Assembly (NCBI RefSeq): GCF_023571765.1
Contig: NZ_JAMJXC010000010.1
Coordinates: 62,001 to 126,000, forward strand
DNA length: 64,000 nucleotides
Source: Xanthobacter aminoxidans
GTDB lineage: Bacteria > Pseudomonadota > Alphaproteobacteria > Rhizobiales > Xanthobacteraceae
Direction: 5' to 3'
Under the pieces are notes generated by a model. The model made no database searches. It was not told the DNA's origin and saw only the letters and a program-made list of their open reading frames with translations. Positions 34,598 through 44,522 of the stretch are shown in pieces. Made by a program: the position numbers and the translations under genes. Each line of letters starts with the position of its first letter. Positions within the stretch are counted from its first letter, which is position 1.

Positions 34598-34981
34598 TCA
34601 GGACTTGCCAGGGCCGATCTTCCGGCCTTCGCCGGACGCCCTCAGCATGTTCGTCACGCCTGCGGCAAAGCCAACCAGCGTGAACACGATCAGCCCCCAA
34701 GGCGTGATCGAGAAGAATCGGTCGATGCCATAGCCGATGAGAGACCCCACCAGAACGCCCGACACAAATTCGGCACCCAACCGGAAGGCAAGCGCGACGC
34801 CCGATTTGGACGAGGTATCCTGCTCTTTTGGAGCCGGCACCTCGGCTTTGGCGCGCACGTGGCCCAACGAAGTGTTGAGCCGCTCAAGCCTTGCGGAGAG
34901 CTCGGTATCGCTGGGCCGGGAGCTTCCCGCCCCGTCCGGTCCGCTTTTGCCTCCTGCGGAGGTATCGTCAGGTCCGGACAT
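34598..34981 (-). CDS. atpI: ATP synthase assembly protein AtpI/AtpZ
   Basis: A 127-residue protein: polar N-terminus (about 1-65), then two membrane helices (LGAEFVSGVLVGSLIGYGID and PWGLIVFTLVGFAAGVTNMLRAS). This is the AtpI/AtpZ family, which assists c-ring assembly and perhaps Mg2+ uptake. It is the first gene of the F0 operon, with a strong sigma70-like promoter just upstream. Confidence 0.92.
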   Translation of the reverse strand: MSGPDDTSAGGKSGPDGAGSSRPSDTELSARLERLNTSLGHVRAKAEVPAPKEQDTSSKSGVALAFRLGAEFVSGVLVGSLIGYGIDRFFSITPWGLIVFTLVGFAAGVTNMLRASGEGRKIGPGKS

Positions 34982-35038
34982 GGCGCGAGTTCCTGGCTCC
35001 GGTGGAGGACAGCAGCCCTCTCCCTTGAACCGCGGCGC

Positions 35039-35067
35039 ACCATAGTTGCGTCAAAATTGGGTGTCAA
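35039..35067 (-). promoter_or_regulatory. sigma70-type promoter of the atpI-B-E-G-F operon
   Basis: On the minus strand, TTGACA (35067-35062), a 17-base spacer and TATGGT (35044-35039) predict a start near 35032, about 50 bases before atpI. It is the best -35/-10 pair I found in the window and fits constitutive expression of the F0 genes. Confidence 0.7.
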
Positions 35068-35235
35068 GGCGGCCGTATATGGTATCAAGCTGCTGAAAAT
35101 AAAAGAGAAAAATGTGGCTGCGACATCGTGCTTCGCCGTCTCGGCGCTGCCGCCGCGGAAAGCTTGCGTCTGCCAGCTTCAGCAAGGGCCACTCCGTTGC
35201 GACGGAAAGGTCCCGCTCAAGCGTGCTCCAAAGCG

Positions 35236-38200
35236 TTACACAGCCTCCCGCAGGCGCTCTGCGCTCTGCAGATCCACCGACACCAGACGGGAGATTCCCC
35301 GCTCCGCCATCGTCACCCCGAACAGGCGATTCTGGTGGGCCATGGTGATGGGATTGTGGGTGATGGTGAGGAAGCGCGTGTCCGTGAGGCGCGTCATTTC
35401 CTCCAGCAGGGTGCAGAATCGCTCCACGTTGGCGTCGTCGAGCGGCGCGTCCACCTCGTCCAGCACGCAGATGGGGGCGGGATTCGTGAGGAAGACGGCG
35501 AAGATGAGCGCCATGGCGGTCAGCGCCTGCTCTCCGCCGGAGAGTAGCATGAGCGTCTGCGGCTTCTTGCCCGGGGGCTTGGCGATGATGTCGAGGCCGG
35601 CCTCCAGCGGATCGTCCGCATCGGTGAGCACCAGTTGCGCCTCGCCGCCGCCGAACAGCGTGTCGAACAGCTTGCGGAAATGCCCGTCCACCACCGCGAA
35701 GGAGGCCTGAAGCCGTTCGCGCGCCTCGCGGTTGAGGCTCTGGATGGCGGCGCGCAGGCGGCGGATGGCTTCGTTCAGGTCGTCGCGCTCGGTGGTCAGC
35801 TTGGTGTGCTGGGCCTCGGTCTCTTCCAACTCCACGTCGGCGCGCAGGTTCACGGCGCCGAGTCGCTCCCGGTCGCGCTTCGCCCGCTCCAGCGTCGCCT
35901 CGATGGCGGCGACGTTCGGCGGCGGGGATGAGTCGGTGAGGCCGGCTTGTTCGCGGGCGAGGTCCGGCGGACCGTCGAGAATGTCGGCGATTTCGCGCTG
36001 GAGGTCGTCGCGGCGCTGGCGGGCGCCCTCCAGCCGGGCGTCGGCGCGGGCGGCCTCGGCCCGGGCGCCGGACATGGCTTCCAGCGCGTCGCGGGCGGCC
36101 CGGTCGGCGGCAGCGAGTGCCTCCTCGCCCTCGGCGAGCCGGTCGGCAGCCTCGCGGCGGGCGGCCTCCGCCTCTTCCAGCGCATTCATGATCGCACGAC
36201 GGCGGCGGATGAATTCGGAGGGGGCCTCCTCGATCTCGGCGAGCTCGGCCTTCGCCTCGGCCTCGCGGGCGGCGACGGCGGCAAGCCGTTCCCCGGCACC
36301 TCCGGCGCGCTGGCGCCAGGAGCGTTCTTCCGCGGCAATGGCTTCCAGCCGGCGCATGCGCTGGGTGGCATCGCGTCGCAGCGCATCGAGCCGGGCGCGG
36401 GCCTCGGCCACGGCGGCGCGGCGCTCGGCGGTGTCCGCACGGGCGCGGGCCAGCTCCGATTCGAGCACCTGCGGCGTGTCGAGGGCGGCGAGCTGGCGCT
36501 CGGCATCGGTCAGCGACGCCTCCGATTCGGCCCGCACGGCGGCGAGGCGATTGCGGGCCTCGGCCAGTGCGGAGAGCCGCGCGAGGTGCTGGGCGGCGCG
36601 GCGCTCGGCCGCCTCCAGCGTGGCGCGGCTCGCCTCGGCGGAGCGCTGCGCGGCGCGGCGGGCCTCCCGGGCGAGATTTTCGCCCTCGGCGGCCTGACGC
36701 AAGACGCCTTCGCGGTCGGCGAGGGTCGCGCGCACTTCGTCCAGATGTGCTTCCGCCAGCGCCGCCTCGGCCTCGATGTCGGCGAGGCGGTTGCGCTCGG
36801 CGAGGCGGCGAGCGGCGGCTGTGGGGGCGTCAGCGGCGGCGACCACGCCGTCCCAGCGCCAAAGGTCCCCCTCCGTGGAGATGAGGCGCTGGCCCGCCTT
36901 CAGCCGGCTTGCTAGCGCTGGACCGTCGGCGCGGGCCACGATGCCCACCTGCGCCAGCCGCCGTGCCAGCGCCGGGGCGCCGGAGACGAAGCGGGAGAGG
37001 GGCTGGGCGCCGTGCGGCAACGGGGGGTCGGACGGGTCTAACGTCGCACCGGCCCAGCGGGCGGGGGCGGCGCCGTCCACCGGCAGGTCGAGATCGTCGC
37101 CCAAGGCGGCGCCCAGCGCCGTCTCATAGCCCTTGGCGACGGTGACGAGATCGGCCACAGGCGGGAAGCGCGCATCGCTGGACTGGAGCACCTTCGCCAG
37201 CGTCCGCGCCTCGGTCTCCAGACGGCCGAAGCGGGCCTGCGCCTCGGCGAGGGTCGGGCGCAGTTCCTCAATGGCGCGGCGGGCGACAGTGTGGGCCACC
37301 TCTGCGTCGATGCTCGCTTCCTCGGCCTCGGCCAAGGCGTCGCGGGCGGCCTCGGCCTCCATGCGCAGGCCTTCTAGGGCATCGGTGCCGGCCTGCTGCT
37401 TCAGGCGGCTTTCCTCGGCCTCCACCGAGGCGCGCTCGGCGGCGTTGCGCACCAGCCGGTCGCGTGTCTCGCGCAGAAGCTGCTCCAGCGAAGCGCGGCG
37501 GGCGCCGAGATCGGCAAAGTGCGCGGTCTTCTCCTCAAGGGCGCGCTCGGCCTCCTCCAGAAAGGCGGCGGCCTCTTCCTGCATGTCGGCGGCAATGGCC
37601 TCGCGCTCGGCCGCCTCCTCCTGCTCGAAGCGCAGGTTTTCGGCCTCGGTGGCGAGACGCTCCAGCACGCTCTCGGCGTCGTGGGAGAGGGCTTCCTCGC
37701 GGGCGGTATCCTGAGCCAGCTGAACGAGGCGACGTTTCAGCTCCTCCTTGCGGGCGGCAAGGCGCGCCTCTTCGGCGTCCAGCTCCTGCCGGGCATGGGT
37801 CAGGCGCTGCAAGGCGGCGGCGGCTTCCGCCTCCTTCTGGCGGAGCGCCGGGAGCGCATGGGCGGCAAGGGCCTGAAGGCGCGCGGCCTCGGCCTGCAGG
37901 CGCGTGTGCTCGGCGCCATCGCGCTTTGCGGCTTCAACGGCTTGCTCGGCGTCGGCCAGCGCTTTGGTAACGTCCTGCCAGCGCAGCCAGAGCAGGGTCG
38001 CTTCGCATTGGCGGATTTCGGCGGCCAGCGATTTGTAGCGCACGGTCTGGCGGGACTGGCGGCGCAGGCTGTCCACCTGCGTGCCCAGCTGGGTGATGAC
38101 ATCCTCCAGCCGCAGCAGGTTCTGCTCTGCGGCCTTCAGACGGGTCTCGGCCTCATGGCGGCGGGCGTGAAGGCCGGCGACGCCGGCGGCCTCTTCCAGA

Positions 38201-38688
38201 ATGCGGCGGCGGGCATTGGGCTTGGCGCCGACGATCTCGCCGATCTGCCCCTGCCGCACGAGGGCGGGGGAGCGGGCGCCGGTGGAGGCATCGGCGAAGA
38301 TGAGCTGGACGTCGCGGGCGCGGACGTCCTTGCCATTGATGCGGTAGCTCGATCCGGCACCGCGCTCGATGCGGCGGACGATCTCCAGCTGGTCCCACTC
38401 GTTGAAGGCGGCAGGGGCGGTGCGGTCGGAATTGTCGAGGTGCAGCACCACCTCTGCGGAATTGCGCGCCGGCCTCCCCGTGGTGCCGGAGAAGATGACA
38501 TCCTCCATGTCGTTGGCGCGCATGGCCTTGTAGGAGCTTTCGCCCATCACCCAGCGCAGCGCCTCGACAAGATTGGACTTGCCGCACCCGTTCGGCCCCA
38601 CCACGCCGGTAAGGCCGGGCTCGATCAGGAGATCGGTGGGCTCGACGAAGGTCTTGAAGCCCACGAGCCGCAGGCGGTCGAACTTCAT
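35236..38688 (-). CDS. smc: chromosome segregation protein SMC
   Basis: A 1150-residue structural maintenance of chromosomes protein. The N-terminal head ([17 protein letters not shown]-loop [20 protein letters not shown] near 31-50) is followed by a first coiled coil (about 165-490), a hinge (about 500-640, containing the [23 protein letters not shown] region), a second coiled coil, and the C-terminal head with signature [14 protein letters not shown] and Walker [16 protein letters not shown]. It compacts and segregates DNA with ScpA and ScpB. ATG 38688 gives the standard start. It is divergent from the thioredoxin-like gene; atpI follows on the same strand. Confidence 0.97.
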   Translation of the reverse strand: MKFDRLRLVGFKTFVEPTDLLIEPGLTGVVGPNGCGKSNLVEALRWVMGESSYKAMRANDMEDVIFSGTTGRPARNSAEVVLHLDNSDRTAPAAFNEWDQLEIVRRIERGAGSSYRINGKDVRARDVQLIFADASTGARSPALVRQGQIGEIVGAKPNARRRILEEAAGVAGLHARRHEAETRLKAAEQNLLRLEDVITQLGTQVDSLRRQSRQTVRYKSLAAEIRQCEATLLWLRWQDVTKALADAEQAVEAAKRDGAEHTRLQAEAARLQALAAHALPALRQKEAEAAAALQRLTHARQELDAEEARLAARKEELKRRLVQLAQDTAREEALSHDAESVLERLATEAENLRFEQEEAAEREAIAADMQEEAAAFLEEAERALEEKTAHFADLGARRASLEQLLRETRDRLVRNAAERASVEAEESRLKQQAGTDALEGLRMEAEAARDALAEAEEASIDAEVAHTVARRAIEELRPTLAEAQARFGRLETEARTLAKVLQSSDARFPPVADLVTVAKGYETALGAALGDDLDLPVDGAAPARWAGATLDPSDPPLPHGAQPLSRFVSGAPALARRLAQVGIVARADGPALASRLKAGQRLISTEGDLWRWDGVVAAADAPTAAARRLAERNRLADIEAEAALAEAHLDEVRATLADREGVLRQAAEGENLAREARRAAQRSAEASRATLEAAERRAAQHLARLSALAEARNRLAAVRAESEASLTDAERQLAALDTPQVLESELARARADTAERRAAVAEARARLDALRRDATQRMRRLEAIAAEERSWRQRAGGAGERLAAVAAREAEAKAELAEIEEAPSEFIRRRRAIMNALEEAEAARREAADRLAEGEEALAAADRAARDALEAMSGARAEAARADARLEGARQRRDDLQREIADILDGPPDLAREQAGLTDSSPPPNVAAIEATLERAKRDRERLGAVNLRADVELEETEAQHTKLTTERDDLNEAIRRLRAAIQSLNREARERLQASFAVVDGHFRKLFDTLFGGGEAQLVLTDADDPLEAGLDIIAKPPGKKPQTLMLLSGGEQALTAMALIFAVFLTNPAPICVLDEVDAPLDDANVERFCTLLEEMTRLTDTRFLTITHNPITMAHQNRLFGVTMAERGISRLVSVDLQSAERLREAV

Positions 38689-39026
38689 GCCGCGATCTTG
38701 GCTGTGGGAATGGGGAACAGGGTCATCGCCGCGGGGTGTGCCAGCCTTTCCGGTGGAGGTCAAACCAGCGTGCATGGGCCATCACCCCCGCGCAAGCCTT
38801 GGTTTGTCAACGATCCACAGGGGGTGCCTTGTGCGTCGGCGGGAGGTGCACGCAGATGCGTCTTGTGGTTGCGCCGACGCCTCCTGCCTTACCTTCCACC
38901 GTTGAAAGGGGTACAAGGCGGCAAGCGCCGCATTGCGTCGGTGTGTCTGCGCCCCATTTATGGGGGGCCGACCCGGCGATGGCGCCTTCGGGCGCTGCGG
39001 GGCTGGATTTTCGGGGATTGCGACAC
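38689..39026. other. intergenic region between smc and the thioredoxin/TPR gene
   Basis: The 338-base divergent promoter region holds no convincing gene. In-frame extensions of both neighbours run into it but lack homology-like sequence. No clear promoter pair or operator was recognised. Confidence 0.5.
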
Positions 39027-39953
39027 ATGCTGCTCAATCAGGCAGGCGCCACGGGTGCCAAACCGGCTGCGGGTTCGGACAGCGCCGGCGGCGACATCAT
39101 CGACACCACCACCCAGACCTTCATGGCCGAGGTGATGGAGGAATCGAAGCGCCGTCCGGTCCTCGTGGATTTCTGGGCGCCGTGGTGCGGCCCGTGCAAG
39201 ACGCTGACGCCGGTCATCGAGAAGGTGGTGAAGGCCGCCAAGGGCAAGGTGCGCCTCGCCAAGCTGAACATCGACGACCATCCGGTGATCCCCGGCAAGC
39301 TCGGCATCCAGTCGGTGCCCACCGTCTATGCCTTCGTGAACGGCCAGCCGGTGGACGGTTTCATGGGCGCCCTGCCGGAGGGGCAGGTGAAGGCGTTCAT
39401 CGATCGCCTCATCGGGCCTGCCACGGACGGGCTGGAGGAAGCTCTTGCGGCGGCCGAAGGCGCGCTGGCGGACGGCGACCTGACCGCTGCGGCCGAAATC
39501 TTCGCCGGCGTGCTGGGCGAGGAGCCGGACAATCTGAAGGCCCTCGCCGGCCTCGTGCGCACCCAGGTCGCGGCCGGCGCGCTGGAGCAGGCCAAGGCGA
39601 CGCTGGCGCTTGCGCCCGCCGACAAGGCCAACGACCCGTCCGTTGCCGCTGCCCGCGCCGCCCTCGATGTCGCCGAGCAGGCCGCCTCGCTGGGCGATCT
39701 CGCGACGCTGCAGGCGAAGCTTGACCTCGACCCGGCCGACCATCAGGCCCGCTTTGATCTCGCGATCGGGCTCAATGCCAAGGGCCGACGCGAGGATGCG
39801 CTGATCCACCTGCTCGACATCGTCAAGCGCGACCGCGCCTGGAACGAGGATGCCGCGCGCAAGCAGCTGGTCCAGTTGTTCGAGGCCTGGGGCCCGACCG
39901 ATCCGCTCACCCTTTCAGGACGTAAGAAATTGTCGGCGATCATGTTCGCCTGA
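39027..39953 (+). CDS. thioredoxin-TPR protein, CnoX/YbbN family
   Basis: A 308-residue protein: an N-terminal thioredoxin domain (about 23-130) with active site WCGPC at 53-57, then a C-terminal TPR-like helical region (about 140-300) ending in GRKKLSAIMFA. CnoX proteins are chaperedoxins that protect clients from oxidative damage and pass them to GroEL/DnaK. E. coli CnoX lacks the redox pair, but here both Cys are present, as in alphaproteobacterial members. ATG 39027 has GGGGA upstream. Confidence 0.88.
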   Translation: MLLNQAGATGAKPAAGSDSAGGDIIDTTTQTFMAEVMEESKRRPVLVDFWAPWCGPCKTLTPVIEKVVKAAKGKVRLAKLNIDDHPVIPGKLGIQSVPTVYAFVNGQPVDGFMGALPEGQVKAFIDRLIGPATDGLEEALAAAEGALADGDLTAAAEIFAGVLGEEPDNLKALAGLVRTQVAAGALEQAKATLALAPADKANDPSVAAARAALDVAEQAASLGDLATLQAKLDLDPADHQARFDLAIGLNAKGRREDALIHLLDIVKRDRAWNEDAARKQLVQLFEAWGPTDPLTLSGRKKLSAIMFA

Positions 39954-40064
39954 GAGCGCGGCCTTTCCTTATTCCGGGGCGAGACGCAGCTTTCGATCAT
40001 TGGTCGATGCGCTTTGCCGACGCGGACGGAGTTTCGCTCGAAGGCGCTCGAGAAGGATTTTTTC

Positions 40065-40736
40065 GTGGCTAACAACCGCAATTACCTGTCGCCGGCGGAC
40101 ATTCCGCCGGTGATCCCCGTGTTTCCGCTCACCGGTGCCTTGCTGCTGCCGCGGGCGGAACTGCCGCTCAACATCTTCGAGCCGCGCTATCTCGCCATGG
40201 TGGACGATGCGCTGGCCGGCGCGCGGCTTATCGGCATGATCCAGCCCGACGAGGCGGCGCCTGCGGGCGCGAGCGGACCGGCTGTGCACAAGGTGGGCTG
40301 CGTGGGGCGTCTCACCCAGTTCGGCGAGACCGGGGACGGGCGCTACCTCATCACCCTGAGCGGCATCTGCCGTTTCCGCGTGGTGGAGGAGATGGCGGTG
40401 ACCACCCCCTATCGCCAGTTCCGCATCGATACGGCCCTGTTCGCCGAGGATTTCGATGTCTCGGCCGGCGAGGCGGAGGTGGACCGGGAGGCGGTGCTGG
40501 CCGCGCTCGCGGCCTTCCTGGACGCCAATAAGCTGGAAGCCGACTGGGACGGTATCCGCCAGGCCGGCACCGAGACTTTGGTGAACGCGCTCTCGGTGAT
40601 GTCGCCCTACGGCGCGCTGGAGAAGCAGGCGCTGCTGGAGGCGGAGAACCTCAAGGCCCGCGCGGACATGCTGGTGGCCATCACCCAGATGATGCTGGCC
40701 CGCATGCCGGGGGACGGCGAGGGCTCGCTTCAGTAG
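40065..40736 (+). CDS. Lon substrate-binding-domain (LON_substr_bdg) protein
   Basis: About 223 residues consisting mainly of the N-terminal substrate-binding domain of Lon protease without ATPase or peptidase domains. The start block PPVIPVFPLTGALLLPRAELPLNIFEPRYLAMVDDAL and the later GRYLITLSGICRFRV are characteristic; the C-terminus is helical (LEAENLKARADMLVAITQMM). The function of such stand-alone proteins is unknown. GTG 40065 preceded by AGAAGGA is preferred over an ATG at 40014. It follows the thioredoxin/TPR gene, a common pairing in alphaproteobacteria, and overlaps none. Confidence 0.88.
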   Translation: MANNRNYLSPADIPPVIPVFPLTGALLLPRAELPLNIFEPRYLAMVDDALAGARLIGMIQPDEAAPAGASGPAVHKVGCVGRLTQFGETGDGRYLITLSGICRFRVVEEMAVTTPYRQFRIDTALFAEDFDVSAGEAEVDREAVLAALAAFLDANKLEADWDGIRQAGTETLVNALSVMSPYGALEKQALLEAENLKARADMLVAITQMMLARMPGDGEGSLQ

Positions 40737-40737
40737 C

Positions 40738-41085
40738 TCAGGGCTCTACCGCAAAGCGCAGCCGGCCCGCCGGGGCGAGGGTGCGGGCATCGAAGGTGCG
40801 GATCTCGGTCGCGCCGTTGACCTCGATGGCCACCACCACCACGTCGCCGGAGACGGCGGTGGAGACAATGCGGGCGCCCTTGGGCAACAGCGCGGTCATT
40901 TCGCCCGACGCAAGCGGTTTCGCCCGGATCATGCGATAACCGATCACGCCGAACACGGCCGCCACTCCCAGCACCATGACCAGCATGGAGATGCTGGAGA
41001 AGCGGCGGAACTTGCGGATGACGCGCTCCTGTTCCGGCGTCAGCGCCTCTTCGGGGGTGTCGATCTGGGGCGGGCGGTGGAACAT
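40738..41085 (-). CDS. hypothetical single-pass membrane protein (DUF6476-like?)
   Basis: A 115-residue protein with a charged N-terminus (about 1-30), one membrane helix (SISMLVMVLGVAAVFGVIGYRMI, about 32-54) and a small C-terminal domain (LPKGARIVSTAVSGDVVVVAIEVNGATEIRTFDARTL) that looks like a short beta propeller-like repeat. I recall similar short proteins next to rluD in Hyphomicrobiales, but the family name is a guess. It is convergent with the Lon-domain gene and divergent from the pseudouridine synthase gene. Confidence 0.65.
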   Translation of the reverse strand: MFHRPPQIDTPEEALTPEQERVIRKFRRFSSISMLVMVLGVAAVFGVIGYRMIRAKPLASGEMTALLPKGARIVSTAVSGDVVVVAIEVNGATEIRTFDARTLAPAGRLRFAVEP

Positions 41086-41114
41086 GAGGGGCCGGGGCTC
41101 CTGACGGGACGAGA

Positions 41115-42185
41115 ATGAACGCGAAGACGACCGAAGCTGCCCTTGTCGACGGCTTCGACGACCTCACCGACGACATCGGGCCGGACGAAGCCGGTCAGGA
41201 CGCTGGCGCGAGCCTCACCCTCGCCGTCGCCCCCGAGGATGCGGGGCAGCGGCTGGATCGCGTCCTGGCGCGCCTTGCGCCCGAACTCAGCCGCACCCGC
41301 ATCCAGCGTCTCGTTGCGGAAGGGCAGGTGTCCATCGGCGGGGGAGTGGTAGGGGACGCGGCCGCGAGGGTCAATGCCGGCGAGGTCTACACCCTGACCC
41401 TGCCGCCTCCCGAGCCGGCCGAACCGGTGGCGGAAGACCTCCCGCTCACCATCGCCTTCGAGGATGATCATCTCATCGTCATCGACAAGCCAGCCGGGCT
41501 GGTGGTGCATCCTGCGCCGGGGCATGCCTCGGGCACGCTGGTGAACGCACTCCTGCACCATTGCGGCGACAGCCTCTCCGGCATCGGCGGGGTGCGGCGG
41601 CCGGGTATCGTCCATCGCATCGACAAGGATACGTCGGGCCTGCTGGTGGTGGCCAAGTCCGACGCCGCTCACAAGGGCCTCGCCGCCCAGTTCGCCGACC
41701 ATGGCCGCACCGGGCCGCTGGAGCGGGCCTATCTCGCCTTCGTCTGGGGCGTGCCCGAGCCCCGCGGCCGGGTGGACGCTCCCATCGACCGGCACCCCAC
41801 CCATCGCCAGAAGATGGCGGTACGAAATTCCGGCCGTCACGCAGTGACCCATTGGGAGGTGCTGGAGACCTTCGTCGGCAAGACCGGCACAGAGGTCGCG
41901 AGCCTCATCGAATGCCGGCTGGAGACCGGGCGCACCCACCAGATCCGCGTCCACATGGCCCATGCCGGCCATCCGCTGCTCGGCGACGAAGTGTACGGCC
42001 AGGGCTTCCGCACCAAGGTCTCGCTGCTGCCGGATGAGGCCCGGGCCTGCCTTGCCGCGCTTGGCCGGCAGGCGCTGCACGCCGCTCGGCTCGGCTTCGC
42101 GCACCCGGTGACCGGCGAGGAATTGTCGTTTGAAAGCGAGCTGCCGCAGGATCTTGCGGCGCTCAAGGCGGCGCTGCGCGACTGA
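41115..42185 (+). CDS. rluD: RluA/RluD family ribosomal large-subunit pseudouridine synthase
   Basis: A 356-residue enzyme: a variable N-terminus (about 1-35), an S4 RNA-binding domain (about 38-100, GQRLDRVLARLAPELSRTRIQRLVAEGQV) and a catalytic domain with HRIDKDTSGLLVVAKSD (catalytic Asp about 170), RAYLAFVWG and the C-terminal RTHQIRVHMAHAGHPLLGDEVYG. It isomerises uridines in 23S rRNA, most likely the helix-69 sites of RluD, though exact sites are not certain. It lies 160 bases before rpoH in the same direction, an arrangement common in alphaproteobacteria. Confidence 0.93.
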   Translation: MNAKTTEAALVDGFDDLTDDIGPDEAGQDAGASLTLAVAPEDAGQRLDRVLARLAPELSRTRIQRLVAEGQVSIGGGVVGDAAARVNAGEVYTLTLPPPEPAEPVAEDLPLTIAFEDDHLIVIDKPAGLVVHPAPGHASGTLVNALLHHCGDSLSGIGGVRRPGIVHRIDKDTSGLLVVAKSDAAHKGLAAQFADHGRTGPLERAYLAFVWGVPEPRGRVDAPIDRHPTHRQKMAVRNSGRHAVTHWEVLETFVGKTGTEVASLIECRLETGRTHQIRVHMAHAGHPLLGDEVYGQGFRTKVSLLPDEARACLAALGRQALHAARLGFAHPVTGEELSFESELPQDLAALKAALRD

Positions 42186-42345
42186 TCGAGAGCGTGCAGA
42201 AACGCAATCCGCTCTCGCAGCGACGTGAGAGGATGAAACCTATCCGCCTTTCGTTCGTATCTATATTATCGTGCGTCGCGGTCGGCGTCATGCGGCCGCA
42301 CGAGCGGCTGCCCGGATGGGGGCCGCGGGAGAAGGAGGCCTCGTG

Positions 42346-43242
42346 ATGGCCCAGCAGAAGTCCATGCCCATTCCCTCCGCAGAGGGCGGGCTTTCGCGGT
42401 ACCTGGAGGAAATCCGGCGGTTCCCCATGCTGGAGCCGCAGGAGGAATATATGCTCGCGAAGAGCTGGCGCGAGCATGGGGACCGCGACGCCGCTCACAA
42501 GCTGGTGACGAGCCATCTGCGCCTCGTGGCCAAGATCGCCATGGGATACCGCGGCTATGGCCTGCCCATCTCCGAGGTGATCTCCGAGGGCAATGTGGGC
42601 CTCATGCAGGCGGTGAAGCGGTTCGAGCCCGAGAAGGGCTTCCGCCTCGCCACTTATGCCATGTGGTGGATCCGCGCCTCCATCCAGGAATACATCCTGC
42701 GCTCGTGGAGCCTCGTGAAGATGGGCACCACGGCGGCGCAGAAGAAGCTGTTCTTCAACCTGCGCAAGGCCAAGAGCCAGATTTCCGCGCTGGAAGAGGG
42801 CGACCTGCGTCCCGACCAGGTGAAGCAGATCGCCACCAAGCTCGGCGTCACCGAGCAGGACGTGGTGGACATGAACCGCCGCCTGTCCGGGGACGCCTCC
42901 CTCAACGCCCCCATCCGTGAGGATTCGGAAGGCGGCGAGTGGCAGGACTGGCTGGTGGACGAGCGCCAGGACCAGGAGGAGCAACTCGCCGAGAGCGAGG
43001 AGCTGAGCAACCGCCGCTCGGCCCTGTCCGGCGCCCTGTCCGTGCTCAACGACCGCGAACGCCGCATCTTCGAGGCGCGCCGGCTCTCCGACGACCCGAT
43101 GACGCTGGAAGACCTTGCCGCCGAGTTCGGCGTCTCACGCGAGCGCGTGCGCCAGATCGAAGTGCGCGCATTCGAGAAGGTGCAGAAGGCGGTGATGGAC
43201 CGCGTTCGGCAGATCGAAGCACCGGAGGCGGTCTCGGCCTGA
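42346..43242 (+). CDS. rpoH: RNA polymerase sigma-32 factor RpoH
   Basis: A 298-residue alternative sigma factor for heat-shock and stress genes. Region 1.2/2 begins at LSRYLEEIRRFPMLEPQEEYMLA. Region 2 has GLPISEVISEGNVGLMQAVKRFEPEKGFRLATYAMWWIRASIQEYILRSWSLVKMGTT. The RpoH box QKKLFFNLRK is diagnostic; region 4 ends with LAAEFGVSRERVRQIEVRAFEK. ATG 42346 follows AAGGAGG. The leader 42186-42345 includes an AT-rich patch and an imperfect hairpin that could be involved in control, but no specific element was proven. Confidence 0.97.
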   Translation: MAQQKSMPIPSAEGGLSRYLEEIRRFPMLEPQEEYMLAKSWREHGDRDAAHKLVTSHLRLVAKIAMGYRGYGLPISEVISEGNVGLMQAVKRFEPEKGFRLATYAMWWIRASIQEYILRSWSLVKMGTTAAQKKLFFNLRKAKSQISALEEGDLRPDQVKQIATKLGVTEQDVVDMNRRLSGDASLNAPIREDSEGGEWQDWLVDERQDQEEQLAESEELSNRRSALSGALSVLNDRERRIFEARRLSDDPMTLEDLAAEFGVSRERVRQIEVRAFEKVQKAVMDRVRQIEAPEAVSA

Positions 43243-43587
43243 GCCGGGACCGCGCCATCTCGCCATCTACCCGTAAGGTTCCGGTCCAGTAGCCGGCTGG
43301 CGCTGTCGCCTATGGCCGTCACCTCCTCTCAGGATACCTCCGAAGCCTTTCCGGCAGGACGTAGCTACGCTTGGGTTGACGTATACGGCATTCAATCAAC
43401 TCTAAATATCTGCTCCTTGGCGAAAATTGGTCCAAATGGGGATAGATTGGATCGATCTGATCTGGATCGCATGAGCCTAGCATGATACCCGCCTAGCTTG
43501 ACCTCCGGGGTGGCTTTGACAGGAACTCCCGTGCCGACGGCTGTTCGTGCCGGGGGTGGCCATGGCGCGTGTGATGGCAGTTGGGCG
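43243..43587. other. intergenic region between rpoH and the response regulator gene
   Basis: 345 bases without a gene. The part from about 43360 to 43480 is AT-richer than the surroundings and contains repeated GAT-rich words (GATTGGATCGATCTGATC). The start of a promoter for the next gene may be the TTGACC at about 43498. No terminator with a T-run was seen after rpoH. Confidence 0.45.
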
Positions 43588-44340
43588 ATGCGGGATGTTG
43601 CGGTCATCGTCGTCGATGACGACAAGGAGTTCCTTCTTGAGGTGCGAGAGGGCCTCGCGCTCGAGAACCTGCCAGTGGTCTGCGCCTCTTCGCCTTTGAG
43701 CGCTCTCGATATCGTCGAGCAGAACTTCGCCATACGCGTGCTGGTCACCGACCTTGCCATGCCGGATCTTGACGGTCTTGAGCTGATCCGTCGTGTGGGT
43801 GAACTTCGTCAAGGCCCGCAGATTCTCCCCATCATACTCACGGGAAATGCATCGCTGGAGAACTCCGTTGCCGCCCTGCGCATGGGCGCGGTGGATTTTC
43901 TCCAAAAGCCGGTCGAAATCGCCAATCTCGTGGCCGCCATTCGGCGTGCGCTGGATCTCTCCGTGCAGAAGCGGCGGGCAGCGACCTTGTTCGACGATCC
44001 TCTGTCTCTTCTGCGCCTGCTTGACGGCCTGCGCATGGACCGCAAGCGGGTTCTTCCGAGGATTGCCGGCGGAGATGCCGCCTGGGAAATGCTGCTCGAT
44101 CTCGCCATGGCGCAGGCTGCTGGCCGGCAGGTTTCGGTCTCGGCGCTATGCGCGGGGGTCGGAACCTCCACCACCACAGCCTTGCGTCGCCTCGAAGCGC
44201 TTGAGCAGGAAGGGCTTGTCGAGCGCCATCCCGACCCCGAGGATCGCCGAAGGGTATGGCTCCAGCTGACCCACAAGGGCGGAGCATCCGTGCGTCAGGC
44301 CGGCCGGCGCTTTGCCGAAGCCCTCCGGGCGCTCATTTAG
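43588..44340 (+). CDS. response regulator with C-terminal MarR-like winged helix
   Basis: A 250-residue protein. The N-terminal receiver domain (1-120) has acidic VVDDD (8-12), phospho-acceptor Asp55 in VTDLAMPDLDG, switch Thr85 (ILTGN) and Lys107 (FLQKPVE), so it should be phosphorylatable. A linker of about 40 residues leads to a winged-helix domain (about 170-245) with SVSALCAGVGTSTTTALRRLEALEQEGLVER and a wing HPDPEDRRRVWLQLTHKG, MarR-like. No histidine kinase gene is nearby. ATG 43588 has a weak ribosome-binding site; the open frame reaches 43498 (TTG). The targets are unknown. Confidence 0.75.
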   Translation: MRDVAVIVVDDDKEFLLEVREGLALENLPVVCASSPLSALDIVEQNFAIRVLVTDLAMPDLDGLELIRRVGELRQGPQILPIILTGNASLENSVAALRMGAVDFLQKPVEIANLVAAIRRALDLSVQKRRAATLFDDPLSLLRLLDGLRMDRKRVLPRIAGGDAAWEMLLDLAMAQAAGRQVSVSALCAGVGTSTTTALRRLEALEQEGLVERHPDPEDRRRVWLQLTHKGGASVRQAGRRFAEALRALI

Positions 44341-44522
44341 TAATATGTCCGAACGAAAATTGTATTTCGCTAAAATTGCGTGTTGCAACGAACTATTTTT
44401 GACCTCATATTTTAATATAGATAGGTCCATTCTGGATATTATGACTACAATCTGAACCCGATTATCATTGTGAAAGTTTCGGTACCCGGGCACTTTCCGC
44501 GGAGTTAAGCGGGTGGAGTGCC
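44341..44522. other. AT-rich intergenic region before the third FkbM gene
   Basis: About 180 bases, visibly much richer in A+T than the rest of the window (for example CTCATATTTTAATATAGATA). No gene is seen. It probably contains the promoter of the following methyltransferase gene and may mark transferred DNA or a silencing-protein target. Confidence 0.45.

Noticed and set aside
37519-39135. Plus-strand frame antisense to the smc start and running into the thioredoxin gene
   Set aside because: Shadow of smc; composition is low-complexity Gly/Leu/Arg and there is no ribosome-binding site or domain.
42184-42212. Hairpin GAGAGCG...CGCTCTC between rluD and rpoH as terminator
   Set aside because: The loop is long and there is no T-run; it could equally be chance or part of an rpoH leader structure.
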